DNA of 64,000 nt from Microlunatus parietis (GCF_013407955.1 NZ_JACCBU010000001.1:7176127-7240126); one strand, 5' to 3'; shown: positions 24,402 to 33,602, counted from the first letter of the stretch. Made by a program: numbers and translations. Notes: generated by a model from the letters alone, not told the origin.

Positions 24402-25298
24402 TCAGTGGCCCGCGGTCAGGGCGACGCTGGTCCGCCACAGGTCGGCCGCCTTCGCCTCGTCGTAGGAGTCCGCCGAGGATTCGGTCTCCCGGTCGCCGGT
24501 GAAGTAGCGCCCGGTGACCGAGCCGAGCCCGGGATCGGTGACCAGGCGGGCCAGTGCCGCACCGGAGCGGCGCGGGGTGTTCCGGTTGATCCCGGGGATC
24601 AGGGTGAGCGCGGGCATGACCCGGTGCCAGACGAAGGAGCGGATGCCGCGGAAGTCGCGGGCCAGCCCGGTGCCGGGCATCTGGCCGGGATCGAAGGCGT
24701 TGAACGTGACCTGGGCGACCGGGGTACGGCGGGCGAACTCGTAGCAGGCGAGCAGGTTGCACAGCTTCGACGTGGTGTAGCGGCGGCGGCCGGCCCGCAG
24801 CGGGTCGGGATCCTCCTCTCCTTCCGGGTACGCGAGCCGCTCGGCGGTGTCGTAGACGGGCGGCGGGAAGCCGGTCCGCTGGGCCGGGTCGTGGGTGGCG
24901 CTGGTGACGAAGACGACCCGGCTCCCGGCCGGCATCCGGGGCAGTGCCTCGCGGATCAGCAGGAAATGGCCGAGGTGGTTCACCCCGAACGTCTCCTCGA
25001 TGCCGTCCCGGGTCAGCCGGAGCCCGGTGAAGCCGACCAGGCCGGCGTTGGCGACGATCGCGTTCAGCGGCGGCAGGTCGGCCACGAACCGGCGCACGGC
25101 GGCCAGCGAACCGAGGTCGAGCACCCGTCCGTCGGCCCGGTCACCGAGCCGGGCCGCGGTCTCGCCGACCCCGGCCGCGGACCGGCCGGTGATGATCACC
25201 CGCTGGTCCGGCTCGGCCAGCAGGGCCCGGGCCGTCTCGTAGCCGAGCCCGCCGGTGCCACCGGTGATCAACACCGTCCGTTCGCGATCCTTCGACAC
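24402..25298 (-). CDS. short-chain dehydrogenase/reductase (WWOX/retinol-dehydrogenase-like)
   Basis: 298 residues from a GTG. TGGTGGLG binds the cofactor, VANAG and VNHLGHFLL follow, and the catalytic block is VTSATHD...RRYTTSKLCNLL; here the active-site Tyr-Thr-Thr-Ser-Lys keeps YxxxK. The organisation matches the long-chain protochlorophyllide/retinol-dehydrogenase-like SDRs. Substrate unknown. It stands between the PGPGW gene and the large secreted protein, with about 85 bp on one side and 70 bp on the other. Confidence 0.86.
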   Translation of the reverse strand: MSKDRERTVLITGGTGGLGYETARALLAEPDQRVIITGRSAAGVGETAARLGDRADGRVLDLGSLAAVRRFVADLPPLNAIVANAGLVGFTGLRLTRDGIEETFGVNHLGHFLLIREALPRMPAGSRVVFVTSATHDPAQRTGFPPPVYDTAERLAYPEGEEDPDPLRAGRRRYTTSKLCNLLACYEFARRTPVAQVTFNAFDPGQMPGTGLARDFRGIRSFVWHRVMPALTLIPGINRNTPRRSGAALARLVTDPGLGSVTGRYFTGDRETESSADSYDEAKAADLWRTSVALTAGH

Positions 25299-25366
25299 CC
25301 GTCACCCCGTTCGCCGGATCCCCAGGGTGCCCATCCTTCCACCGGGGGCCGCGGCGCGGGGCTGGT

Positions 25367-27928
25367 TCAGCGGGGAACGACGGTGCGGAGCAGTCTCGGC
25401 CCGGCGACCGAGTAGAGATCGCCGTAGTCGTCGACGACGAGGTGGGTGCCGGCGCCGCTCGGCCGGAGCACCTTCAGCGTCGCGGTCGCGCTGCCGGCGC
25501 GGAGCGTCCGCTTCGGGTCGAAACCGAACAGGCGGCCGCCGGCGATGCCGTAGATCGTCCCGTTCGGGTGCCGGACCAGCCGGGCGTAGTTGCCGGGGAT
25601 CCGGACGCCCGGTTTCCAGTCCGGGAAGATCTCCTGCGAGAAGATCAACTTCTCGGTGCCGGGATCGAGCGCGGCCAGCCACCCGTTGGCGTAGAACCAG
25701 ACGACGCCGGTCTCGTCGGTCAGGGCGGCGTCGACGGACCGGGTGCCGGCGATCGGCCACGGGACGGTCCGGGCCTCGCCGGTGGTCTCGTCGAAGATCA
25801 ACAACTTGGCCTGGGAGTCGATCGGTTCGCCGTCGTAGGCGTAGAAGATCGAGCCGCCGCCGAAGACCTTGCTGCCGCTCGCCGCCAGTGCGCTGATCGA
25901 CTGGTGGCCGATCACGCCGGCCAGCGTGGTGCAGGTGCCGGTCTCAAGATCGAGATAGCCGAACCCGCCTTGATCATGACCGTAGTCGGCCTGGCTGCCG
26001 TAGTAGATCCGGTCGCCGTGCCCGGTCAGCCCGTACGGCCGGTTCTGATGATCACCGATCGTGCACTCCTGCCGCGGCGCGGTGCCGGCCTCGATCTCGG
26101 CCGGGGTGAACGAGTCGATCCTCCCGTTCGGATAGGTGCCCTGATAGGTGCGGCCCCGGTAGGTGATCATCTGCTCGGCCTGGCCGCCGAACAGGTAGGT
26201 GCGCTGCCGGTCGTCCCGCAGCGGGGTGTACGCGCCGAGGCCGCCGGTCAGATACCCGGCGGTCCAGAGCCGGCCGTCGGCACCGAGCGCGAGCGAGTTG
26301 GACGCGATCGGCATCGGCGGGTTGTTCGGCACCTGGCCGCGCTGGAAGTTGCCGGTCTGCAGGTTGTACGCGGTCAAGATGCCGCCGGAATTCCAGCCGA
26401 CGATCGACAGTCCGGGCCAGGCCGGGTCGCCGAGGTCGATCAGTTCCCAGGCCCGGGAGAAGATGTTGACCGGCGCGTCCAGCACCGCCTCCTCGCCGGT
26501 GGCCAGGTCGTAGGAGTGCAGCGGAAGGTTCGGCTCGCCGGCCTTGTTGAAGTAGATCTTGCCGTCGACCGGCCGGGTGGCGCCGTTGTAGATCACACCC
26601 TTGATCTCCGTGACCACCTCGCCCGTGATCTTGCCGGCGGCGTCCCGGCCGACCTTGATCACGGTCAGGTAGTCGTTGCCGCGGCTGTTGCTGTCGCCGC
26701 CCCAGACGGTGACGTAGCCGTCGCCGGCCGACCCGCCGTAAAGCCAGGGCAGCGCCAGTTGCGCCGGGCTGAGCAGCGAGGTCAGGTCGGAGCAGCCGGT
26801 CGCGCCGGCGTCGACCGGGCAGCCGTAGAGGTGAGGTTTGGTCCCGGTGCCGGTGAAGACCGCGTCGGTGACCTGGTCGTACGCGGTCCAGCGGGTGTAG
26901 TTGGCGTCGGTGGTGAGCGGGTTCGGGCCGACCACGGCGAAGCCGTCCTCCGGGTCGTACTTCCAGATCGCGGCACCGGCATACCCGTTGGTCGGTTCGC
27001 CCCAGCCGCCGCCGTACACGGTGCCGTCGGTGCCGAAGCTGATTCCGTAGACGAAGCCGAAATGATCAATGGGCGGGGTGCCGATCCGGACGGCCTGGGC
27101 GGCGCCGGGTGTCCAGGACCAGAGCGCGGCGGAACCGTAGGTGCCGATGTAGACGATCTTGCTCACCGGGTTCTGCTTGACCGTCCAGGAGCCGGTGGCG
27201 CCGGGCAGGTCGACGGTCTTGATCACCTCGGTGCGCAGGATGTCGCTGATCACCAACTTGGCCGGGCTGCCGGTCGAGCCGGTCGCAACCGAGTAGGTCA
27301 CCTTGCGGCCGGTCTCGTCCTCGCCGGCGCCCATCGCCAGATACGTTGCGGGCTTGGTGATCTGCGGCCCGACGCTGGTCGCGGGCGCGGTGATCAACAC
27401 CTCGTCGTACGTTCCGGAGCGGCGCACGCCGAGCTCGACGGCGACCCCGGCCGCACCGGCCGGTGCGGTGCCGTCGACCGTGACGATCTCGGTGCCGCGC
27501 GGATGGGTCGCGTACTCGGTGTCGATCACTGCGCCGGCCGCGTCCAGCCAGACCAGGCCGATGGCGGCCGTGTCGGTTCCGGTCGCGTGAGCCCGGGCCT
27601 GCAGCGCCGAGCCGGCCGTGACCGGGACGGCGTCGCTGCGAGCGCCGAGGTTGGCGCAGCCGCGGCTGCCCAGGGCCAGTGCCTTGGACCCGTCGCTGGC
27701 ACCGTCACCGGTGATCGTGAGGCCGTCCGGGCAGGAGGCGGCGCCGCCGCGCCCGTCGGTCGGGGTCCAGCCGTCGAGGTCGGCCTCGAAGCTGTGGTTC
27801 GGCACCAGCAGGTCGCCGGTGCGGATCGGGGGAGGGGCGGTCTCGGCGACCGCCGCCGTCGGGAGGGAAAGGGTCAGACAGAGCGTCGCGCAAGCCACCG
27901 CGAGCCAGGCCGTCGGCCGGTTCCGCAT
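25367..27928 (-). CDS. large secreted beta-propeller protein with N-terminal carbohydrate-binding-like domain
   Basis: 853 residues. ATG 27928 follows GAGGTGG and begins a Sec signal peptide (MRNRPTAWLAVACATLCLTL, cleavage likely after AVAE). Residues about 30-175 (LLVPNHSFEADLDGWTPT) resemble a jelly-roll CBM. The remainder consists of repeated four-strand units such as GTDGTVYGGGWG, KIYFNKAG, GADGRLWTAGY, DGRTIYG and NGTIYGIAGGRL, as in a seven- or eight-bladed propeller. No catalytic motif is evident; it may bind or cleave an extracellular polysaccharide. TACGCT at 27959-27964 is a plausible -10. Confidence 0.72.
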   Translation of the reverse strand: MRNRPTAWLAVACATLCLTLSLPTAAVAETAPPPIRTGDLLVPNHSFEADLDGWTPTDGRGGAASCPDGLTITGDGASDGSKALALGSRGCANLGARSDAVPVTAGSALQARAHATGTDTAAIGLVWLDAAGAVIDTEYATHPRGTEIVTVDGTAPAGAAGVAVELGVRRSGTYDEVLITAPATSVGPQITKPATYLAMGAGEDETGRKVTYSVATGSTGSPAKLVISDILRTEVIKTVDLPGATGSWTVKQNPVSKIVYIGTYGSAALWSWTPGAAQAVRIGTPPIDHFGFVYGISFGTDGTVYGGGWGEPTNGYAGAAIWKYDPEDGFAVVGPNPLTTDANYTRWTAYDQVTDAVFTGTGTKPHLYGCPVDAGATGCSDLTSLLSPAQLALPWLYGGSAGDGYVTVWGGDSNSRGNDYLTVIKVGRDAAGKITGEVVTEIKGVIYNGATRPVDGKIYFNKAGEPNLPLHSYDLATGEEAVLDAPVNIFSRAWELIDLGDPAWPGLSIVGWNSGGILTAYNLQTGNFQRGQVPNNPPMPIASNSLALGADGRLWTAGYLTGGLGAYTPLRDDRQRTYLFGGQAEQMITYRGRTYQGTYPNGRIDSFTPAEIEAGTAPRQECTIGDHQNRPYGLTGHGDRIYYGSQADYGHDQGGFGYLDLETGTCTTLAGVIGHQSISALAASGSKVFGGGSIFYAYDGEPIDSQAKLLIFDETTGEARTVPWPIAGTRSVDAALTDETGVVWFYANGWLAALDPGTEKLIFSQEIFPDWKPGVRIPGNYARLVRHPNGTIYGIAGGRLFGFDPKRTLRAGSATATLKVLRPSGAGTHLVVDDYGDLYSVAGPRLLRTVVPR

Positions 27929-28017
27929 GGTCACCACCTCGGGATCGGGAACCCGTTCAGCGTATTTAGTGGCGTCATGAACCGGAATAGTTTCCGTCCG
28001 AAATGGACAGGTATCTG

Positions 28018-28109
28018 CCCTGAGCCTGTCGGAGGGCCAAGCCCATGAACGTTCCCTGAGCTTGTCGAAGGGCCAAGCCAGGTGTGCCTTGCCCTTCGCA
28101 GGCTCAGGG
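28018..28109. repeat. CCTGAGCCTGTCGAAGGG-family repeat cluster (two direct, one inverted)
   Basis: Direct copies lie at 28018-28038 and 28054-28074 (the second with CTTG for CCTG), and an inverted copy at 28091-28109. The last direct and the inverted copy can pair. The cluster is just past the 3' end of the serine hydrolase gene (minus strand) and upstream of the secreted protein. Confidence 0.85.
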
Positions 28110-28120
28110 AACGTGTGACT

Positions 28121-28969
28121 TCAGAGGGCGGCGCGATGCTCCCAGACCGCCGCCGTGAGCGAGGCGATGAAGCCGTGCGCCACCTCGCTCGGCCATGGTG
28201 CGGTGGTGGCGACGGCGAGCACGAACGGCCGGGCGTCCGGCGGCCGGACCAGGCCGGCGTCGTGGGTGATGTCGGTGACCCAGCCGTTCTTGTGGGCGAC
28301 CCAGGTGCCGGCCGGCAGCCCGGCCCGCAGGTCCATCCCCATCTCGTTCGCGGCCAGCACCTCGAGGACGGCGTCGCAGGTGGCGCGGTCGCCGGCCGTC
28401 CCGCGCTGCAGGGCGGACAGGATCGCGGCCAGCCCGCGGGTGGTGATTAGGTTCCCGTCGCCCAGCTTGTCCCGGGCCGCGTAGTCGTTGATGCCGCGGG
28501 CGACGCTGATCCCGGTCGCACCGCAGGCGGCGATCGCCTCGCCGACGGCGGCCAGGCCGACCTGGTCCAGAACGAGGTTGGTGGCGAGGTTCGAGGACCG
28601 TACGACGCTGCGCCGGCACAGCCAGCGCAGCGTCGCCGTACCGCCCAGTCGCTGCCACGGCTCCGGATCCGAGTCGTCCTCCCGGACGACGCCGAACGTC
28701 CCCCCGACCTGGGAGGTGAACTCGTTGTGCACCGGCAGCTCGGCATCCAGGTCCAGCCGTCCGGCCGCGGCCAGCCGGTAGGCGGCGAGCACCAGCGGCA
28801 GCTTCATCGTGGAGGCCGCATAGTGCTGCGCGTCCGGGTTCACCTCGGCGACCGGGTCGCCATGATCATCGAGCAGGGTGACCGAGATGGTGGCCGGTCC
28901 TGGCTCGGGGCGTTCGGCGACCAGGCGGTCGAGCTCCGCCGCGACGGGGGATGCGCTGTTCACCTGCAT
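28121..28969 (-). CDS. class A beta-lactamase-like serine hydrolase
   Basis: 282 residues. Penicillin-binding motifs: STMK (SxxK, about residue 53), SSN in RSSNLATN (SxN) and HKNGW where the KTG triad is usual. That Thr-to-Asn change and the absence of a signal peptide argue against a secreted beta-lactamase; a cytoplasmic esterase or peptidase is as likely. TTAGAT ends 6 nt before an in-frame GTG at 28963, so the true leaderless start may be two codons inside. Divergent from pdxY. Confidence 0.78.
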   Translation of the reverse strand: MQVNSASPVAAELDRLVAERPEPGPATISVTLLDDHGDPVAEVNPDAQHYAASTMKLPLVLAAYRLAAAGRLDLDAELPVHNEFTSQVGGTFGVVREDDSDPEPWQRLGGTATLRWLCRRSVVRSSNLATNLVLDQVGLAAVGEAIAACGATGISVARGINDYAARDKLGDGNLITTRGLAAILSALQRGTAGDRATCDAVLEVLAANEMGMDLRAGLPAGTWVAHKNGWVTDITHDAGLVRPPDARPFVLAVATTAPWPSEVAHGFIASLTAAVWEHRAAL

Positions 28970-29005
28970 ATCTAACCGGAACGCGGCGGGTGTCAGAATC
29001 GTGCC

Positions 29006-29857
29006 GTGACCGCGATTCTCTCCATCCAGTCCTCCGTCGCGTACGGACACGTCGGCAACAGTGCGGCAACCTTCCCGCTGATGCGGCTCGGCGTCGAGGT
29101 CTGGCCGGTGCTCACCGTGCACTTCTCCAACCACACCGGGTACGAGAGCTGGCGCGGCCCGCTGCTCGCCGCGTCCGACGTCGCGGACGTGATCAAGGGC
29201 CTCGACGAACGCGGCGTGCTGGCCCGCTGCGACGCCGTGCTGTCCGGCTACCAGGGCGCTGCCGACGTCGGCGCGGTGATCTTGGACGCGGTCGCGCTGG
29301 TCAAGGAACGCAACCCGGCCGCGATCTATTGCTGCGACCCGGTGATGGGTGACGTGGACCGCGGAATGTACGTCAGGGAAGGGATTCCGGAGTTCATGCG
29401 GGACCGGGTGGTGCCGGCCGCGCAGATCCTGACGCCGAACCACTTCGAGCTGGAGTTCCTGACCGGCCGGCCCGCGAAGTCCCTGGAGGACGTGATCACC
29501 GCGGCCGACGAGGTGCGCGGGATGGGCCCGGACACGGTACTGGTGACCAGTGTCGTGCACGACCTGGTGGCCGATGATCAACTTCAGATGGTGGCGGTCA
29601 CCGAGGGCGAGGCCTGGTCGGTCACGCTGCCGCTGCTGAACCAGACGTTCACCGGCAGCGGGGACCTGACCGCGGCGACATTCCTGGCCCACGTCCTGAC
29701 CACCGATCTGCCGACCGCGCTGAGCCGGACCGCGGCGATCGTGCACGGCGTGCTCAGCAAGACCGTCGAGTCGGGCCAGTCCGAGCTGCAGCTGGTCGCC
29801 GCGCAGGACGAGATCGCCGCGCCGTCGCGGCAGTTCGAAGCGACCCGGATCCGGTGA
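29006..29857 (+). CDS. pdxY: pyridoxal kinase
   Basis: 283 residues. ILSIQSSVAYGHVGNSAATFPL and the PdxY-type YCCDPVMGD...LTPNHFELEFLTG are diagnostic; the catalytic FTGSGDLTAA anion hole is conserved, with GSGD for the usual GTGD. It phosphorylates pyridoxal to pyridoxal 5'-phosphate. The GTG start follows CAGAAT by 6 nt (leaderless). PLP is needed by the MocR regulator at 42.7 kb, but no physical link is seen. Confidence 0.93.
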   Translation: MTAILSIQSSVAYGHVGNSAATFPLMRLGVEVWPVLTVHFSNHTGYESWRGPLLAASDVADVIKGLDERGVLARCDAVLSGYQGAADVGAVILDAVALVKERNPAAIYCCDPVMGDVDRGMYVREGIPEFMRDRVVPAAQILTPNHFELEFLTGRPAKSLEDVITAADEVRGMGPDTVLVTSVVHDLVADDQLQMVAVTEGEAWSVTLPLLNQTFTGSGDLTAATFLAHVLTTDLPTALSRTAAIVHGVLSKTVESGQSELQLVAAQDEIAAPSRQFEATRIR

Positions 29858-29888
29858 CCTCGGGGCCGGGGAGTGGCAGGATCGGTCC

Positions 29889-30365
29889 ATGGGCCTGGGA
29901 TTGCGGCGGATCCGCCACGTCAAACTGCCGGTGACCGACCTCGCGCGCAGCGTCGCCTGGTACCGGTCGCTGCTCGAGCTCGACCTGGTCGCGGAGTTCG
30001 CCGAGGACGGTGAGCTGCGCGGCGTCCAGCTGGTCGACCCCGACGGTGCCTTCGGCATCGCGTTGCGCGAGCGCGCCCACAGCGCGAGCCGGCCGGACCT
30101 GACCGGCTTCGACCCGTTCGCGCTGGAGGCCGAATCCCTCGCCGCGCTGCACGCTCTGGCTGCGCGGTGCGACGGGCTCGGCGTCGCGCACGGCGGGGTC
30201 CAGGACCGCGGCGAGTGGGGTGCCAACCTCGACGTCACCGACCCGGACGGCACCGTGTTGCGGTTCCTGGCTGGCAACGTGCTGGAGCCGGGCACGTTCC
30301 ACGGCTTCGACCTCCACAGCGACGGCACGATCGCGCTCAATCCCGGGCCACGGCTGGAGATCTGA
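29889..30365 (+). CDS. VOC-family protein
   Basis: 158 residues. IRHVKLPVTDLARSVAWYRSLL and DPDGAFGIALRE, then GANLDVTDPDGTVLRFL show two VOC half-sites. Substrate unknown. The ATG follows CAGGAT by 6 nt, supporting a leaderless transcript and this start. It is 31 bp downstream of pdxY. Confidence 0.8.
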   Translation: MGLGLRRIRHVKLPVTDLARSVAWYRSLLELDLVAEFAEDGELRGVQLVDPDGAFGIALRERAHSASRPDLTGFDPFALEAESLAALHALAARCDGLGVAHGGVQDRGEWGANLDVTDPDGTVLRFLAGNVLEPGTFHGFDLHSDGTIALNPGPRLEI

Positions 30366-30430
30366 CCGGCTGGCGGACGAAGACGGCGCCGGACGTGATC
30401 ACCGCCGCCGGCGAGGTTAGGGTGTTGATC

Positions 30431-31345
30431 ATGGCGGGACGTGCGGCGGCGGTGCTGATCCTGGTCCCGGTCGCTGCTCTGGCTGCCTGGCTTGCGGACG
30501 ACCTGGTGCCCGGGTACCGCACGGGCGAGGGCCCGTTGCTCCGTGGCCTCGGTTTCATGATCACCGGGGTCGTGTTCGCGATCATGATCGGGTTCATCAC
30601 CTGGCTGGCCGGCCGCGCCCTGCGCCCACTCGAACGACATGCCGCCCGCCTGCTCCGCGACGAGGACGACACGGCCTTCGGCGCGGAGACCGACTGGGAG
30701 TTCTTTCGCCCGATCCGCGTCCTGTGGCTGCTGTCGGGCCTGCGCTACGCCCTCGAGCTGGTGATCACGTTCGTGGTGGCGCCGCTCGCGTTCTGGCTCG
30801 GTACGACGGCCGCTCGGACGGTGGGGCTGCCGGTGCAGCTCGACGGGTTCTGGCCCACCGTGCTCGCTGCCCTGATCGTGGAGGCGGTCCGCAAGGCGCT
30901 CCCGCAGCGGCGCCCGGCCCCGCGGCGGATCGCGCTGTGGCTGGTTCGGCTGCTGCTGCCGGCCGTGGGCATCGCGCTGGCCGTACTGATCGTTCCCGGC
31001 TTCGACCTGGCTCCGGGACCGTGGTTCCGGCAGGCGTTGGCCGTGCTCGTGCTGGGACTGCTGTCGCAGTTGATCACGCTGTGGGTCCAGGTCCCGTTCG
31101 TCACCGTGCTGCTGCGGGTCGCCGGGAACGCGGTCAAGCTGTGGGCGGTGTCCTGGCTCAGCGGCTGGTCGAACCTGCCTTTGCACGTCGACGGCTTCTG
31201 GCCGCTGGTGCTCGCCGCGATGATCTTCAGCGTGGCGACCTGGTTCCTGCAGTTCCCGCGCCCGAAGCAGCAACCGCAGCCGCCGCAACTGGATCCGTTC
31301 TGGCCGCACGATCCCCTGCGTGACCTGACGACGCCGCGCTACTGA
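30431..31345 (+). CDS. membrane protein with two phage-holin-family-4-like repeats
   Basis: 304 residues from ATG 30431, 7 nt after TAGGGT. After a two-span N-terminus and a charged linker, the rest consists of two similar four-span units, recognisable by LPVQLDGFWPTVLAALIVEA and LPLHVDGFWPLVLAAMIFSV. These are the GFWxxxxxAxI ends of the mycobacterial-type holin superfamily (PF04020-like). It is probably an ordinary membrane protein, as no phage genes are nearby. Confidence 0.65.
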   Translation: MAGRAAAVLILVPVAALAAWLADDLVPGYRTGEGPLLRGLGFMITGVVFAIMIGFITWLAGRALRPLERHAARLLRDEDDTAFGAETDWEFFRPIRVLWLLSGLRYALELVITFVVAPLAFWLGTTAARTVGLPVQLDGFWPTVLAALIVEAVRKALPQRRPAPRRIALWLVRLLLPAVGIALAVLIVPGFDLAPGPWFRQALAVLVLGLLSQLITLWVQVPFVTVLLRVAGNAVKLWAVSWLSGWSNLPLHVDGFWPLVLAAMIFSVATWFLQFPRPKQQPQPPQLDPFWPHDPLRDLTTPRY

Positions 31346-31361
31346 CGAGGAGGTGACAGCC

Positions 31362-31955
31362 GTGCTGATCGAGCATCGAGGACGCCGACCCGTGGTCCCG
31401 GAGTCGGCCTACCTGGCGCCGACCGCCGTGCTCTGCGGGGCCGTGATCTTGGGGGAGCGGTGCCGGGTGCTGCACGGTGCCGTGCTGACCGCCGAAGACG
31501 GCGAGATCACGGTCGGCGAGGACGTGGTGATCATGGAGAACGCGCTGGTCCGCGGCCGTCGTGATCATGCCGTACGGATCGGCGACGCGGTGCTGATCGG
31601 TCCGCACGCACACGTCAACGGCGCGGTGATCGAGGACGAGGTGTTCGTCGCGACCGGGGCGTCACTGTTCCCCGGATCCGTTGCCGGGCAGGGATCCGAG
31701 CTGCGGATCAACAGTGTGCTGCACGTCAATTCGCGGCTGGCTCCGGGCAACACGGTGCCGATCGGCTGGATCGCGGCCGGCGACCCGGCCGAGCTGTTCT
31801 CACCCGACCGGCACGACGAACTGTGGGCGGTGCAGGCGGGACTCGACTTCCCCGGCACCGTGTACGGCGTCGACCGCGGCACCTCGATGCGCGTGATCAT
31901 GCGTCGGCAGGCCGAGTTCTACGCCACCCACCGCGACGATGACATCGTTCCCTGA
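31362..31955 (+). CDS. gamma-carbonic-anhydrase-like hexapeptide-repeat protein
   Basis: 197 residues. GTG 31362 has GAGGAG 9 nt upstream; the GTG at 31353 abuts that sequence and is unlikely. Left-handed beta-helix hexapeptides (YLAPTAVLCGAVILGERCRVLHGAVL, VGEDVVIMENALVRG) end in a helical tail. His positions equivalent to the zinc ligands (HAV, HAHVN) are present, so carbonic anhydrase activity is possible but unproven. The stop codon TGA lies inside the repeat CCTGAGCCTG. Confidence 0.78.
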   Translation: MLIEHRGRRPVVPESAYLAPTAVLCGAVILGERCRVLHGAVLTAEDGEITVGEDVVIMENALVRGRRDHAVRIGDAVLIGPHAHVNGAVIEDEVFVATGASLFPGSVAGQGSELRINSVLHVNSRLAPGNTVPIGWIAAGDPAELFSPDRHDELWAVQAGLDFPGTVYGVDRGTSMRVIMRRQAEFYATHRDDDIVP

Positions 31956-32048
31956 GCCTGCTGGTCGACGTTCCCTGAGCCTGTCGAAGCATGTCCTGAG
32001 CCTGTCGAAGGGGGCAGGCCACTCCAAGGCCCTTCGACAAGCTCAGGG
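31950..32048. repeat. CCTGAGCCTGTCGAAGGG-family repeat cluster (three direct, one inverted)
   Basis: A truncated copy starts at 31950 and includes the stop codon of the upstream gene; copies follow at 31973-31990 and 31994-32013. An inverted copy at 32029-32048 ends just before the stop of the convergent XRE-MurA gene. Direct and inverted copies form a long hairpin between the two genes. Confidence 0.85.
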
Positions 32049-32060
32049 AACGATTGTTGA

Positions 32061-33602
32061 TCAGTGCGTGTCGTAGTAGATCTGGATGTTCGCGCCGACC
32101 GCGTTGAGCCGGTTGGCCAGATCCTCGTAACCGCGATTGATCACGTACACGTTGCGCAGCAGGGATTCGCCGCGCGCAGCGAGCATGGTCAGCAGCACGC
32201 ACATGGCCGGCCGGAGCGCGGGCGGGCAGATCACCTCGGCGCCGCGCCAGCGGGTCGGGCCGGTCACCTCGACCCGGTGCGGGTCGAGCAGCTTCACCTG
32301 GGCGCCGAGCTTGTTCAGGTCGGTCAGGTAGATCGCCCGGTTGTCGTACACCCAGTCGTGGATGATCGTCGACCCCTGCGCGGTCGCCGCGATCACGGCG
32401 AAGAACGGCAGGTTGTCGATGTTGAGGCCCGGGAACGGCATCGGCTGGATGCTGTCGATCGGCGCCTTCAGCTCGGACGGGTGGACGGTCAGGTCGACCA
32501 GCCGGGTGTGCCCGTTCGCGGCGACGTACTCGTGCGAGAGCGTGTACTTCAGGCCCATCTCGGTCAGGATCGACAACTCGATCTCGAGGAACTCGATCGG
32601 CGCCCTCCGGATGGTGAGTTCGGACTGCGTCACCACGGCCGCCGTGAGCAGGCTCATCGCCTCGATCGGGTCCTCCGACGGCGCGTACTCGACGTCGCGG
32701 TTGATGCTCTCCACGCCGCGGATCCGCAGCGTGGTGGTGCCGATGCCGTCGATCTCGACACCGAGGTGGGTCAGGAAGACGCAGAGGTCCTGCACCATGT
32801 AGTTCGGGCTGGCATTGCGCAGTACGGTCTCGCCGGGGAACAGTGCCGCGGCCAGCAACGCGTTCTCGGTGCCGGTGTCGCTGCGCTGGGTGAGCACGAT
32901 CGCCCGCGTCGGGACGACGCTCGGATCGACCTTGCAGTGGTAGTAGCCGTCGGTCGGCACCACCGAGAGACCGAACTGCCGGAAGACCTGCAGGTGCGGC
33001 TCGATCGTCCGGGCACCAAGATCACAACCGCCGGCGTACGGCAGCTGGAACTCGTTCATCAGGTGCAGCAGCGGGCCGAGGAACATCAGGATGCTCCTGG
33101 TCCGGCGCGCGGCCTCGACGTCCATCGACGCGAGATCCAGCTGCGCCGGCCGGACCAGGGTCAGGTCCTGCCGGTCCGGCGACCAGGTGGCCTCGACGCC
33201 GATGCTGGTCAGGACTTCGAGGATCCGGTTGACCTCTTCGATCCTGGCGATCCCGCGGATCGTGGTCCGGCCCTGGTTCAGCAGGCTGGCGCAGAGCAGG
33301 GCGACGGCGGCGTTCTTGGACGAGCGCACGTCGATGCTGCCGCTGAGCGTCGCGCCGCCGGTCACCCGCAGGTGCATCGGGCCGGCGCCGACGGAGATGA
33401 GGGGAGAATCGAGAGCATCCGCAATCCGGCTCACCATGTCAAGACTCAGGTTCTGGTTGCCGGCTTCGATCCGGTGGATCGCGCTCTGACTGGTGCCCAG
33501 CACGGTGGCCAGCTGGGTCTGCGTCAGCCCGCGGTGCTTGCGCGCGTCACGGATCAGGGTGCCGATTCGGTCCAGTGAGGTATCAGTCACGTCGTGCACC
33601 AT
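32061..33602 (-). CDS. XRE helix-turn-helix domain fused to a MurA-like enolpyruvyl transferase
   Basis: 513 residues. Residues about 10-67 are an XRE DNA-binding domain (GLTQTQLATVLGTSQSAIHRIEAGNQ). From about residue 76 the protein is UDP-GlcNAc 1-carboxyvinyltransferase-like: SSKNAAVALLCASLL carries the catalytic Lys, and AGGCDLGARTIEPHL carries Cys193, the position attacked by fosfomycin in MurA. The EPSP-synthase-type inverse alpha/beta barrel continues to the end (LRPAMCVLLTML...VYVINRGYEDL). MurA makes the first committed peptidoglycan precursor. The joined regulator part may make it a sensor; similar fusions occur in other actinobacteria. Confidence 0.9.
   Translation of the reverse strand: MVHDVTDTSLDRIGTLIRDARKHRGLTQTQLATVLGTSQSAIHRIEAGNQNLSLDMVSRIADALDSPLISVGAGPMHLRVTGGATLSGSIDVRSSKNAAVALLCASLLNQGRTTIRGIARIEEVNRILEVLTSIGVEATWSPDRQDLTLVRPAQLDLASMDVEAARRTRSILMFLGPLLHLMNEFQLPYAGGCDLGARTIEPHLQVFRQFGLSVVPTDGYYHCKVDPSVVPTRAIVLTQRSDTGTENALLAAALFPGETVLRNASPNYMVQDLCVFLTHLGVEIDGIGTTTLRIRGVESINRDVEYAPSEDPIEAMSLLTAAVVTQSELTIRRAPIEFLEIELSILTEMGLKYTLSHEYVAANGHTRLVDLTVHPSELKAPIDSIQPMPFPGLNIDNLPFFAVIAATAQGSTIIHDWVYDNRAIYLTDLNKLGAQVKLLDPHRVEVTGPTRWRGAEVICPPALRPAMCVLLTMLAARGESLLRNVYVINRGYEDLANRLNAVGANIQIYYDTH

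Noticed and set aside
28127..28640. Reading the serine hydrolase as a secreted beta-lactamase
   Set aside because: There is no signal peptide and KTG is replaced by KNG; I kept a general serine hydrolase call.
28121..31309. A 1062-codon minus-strand frame
   Set aside because: Only the end (28121-28969) is coding (serine hydrolase); the remainder is antisense to pdxY, VOC and holin-like genes.
30431..31345. Prophage remnant, from the holin-like repeats
   Set aside because: No other phage gene, att site or integrase is near; PF04020-type proteins are normal chromosomal membrane proteins in actinobacteria.
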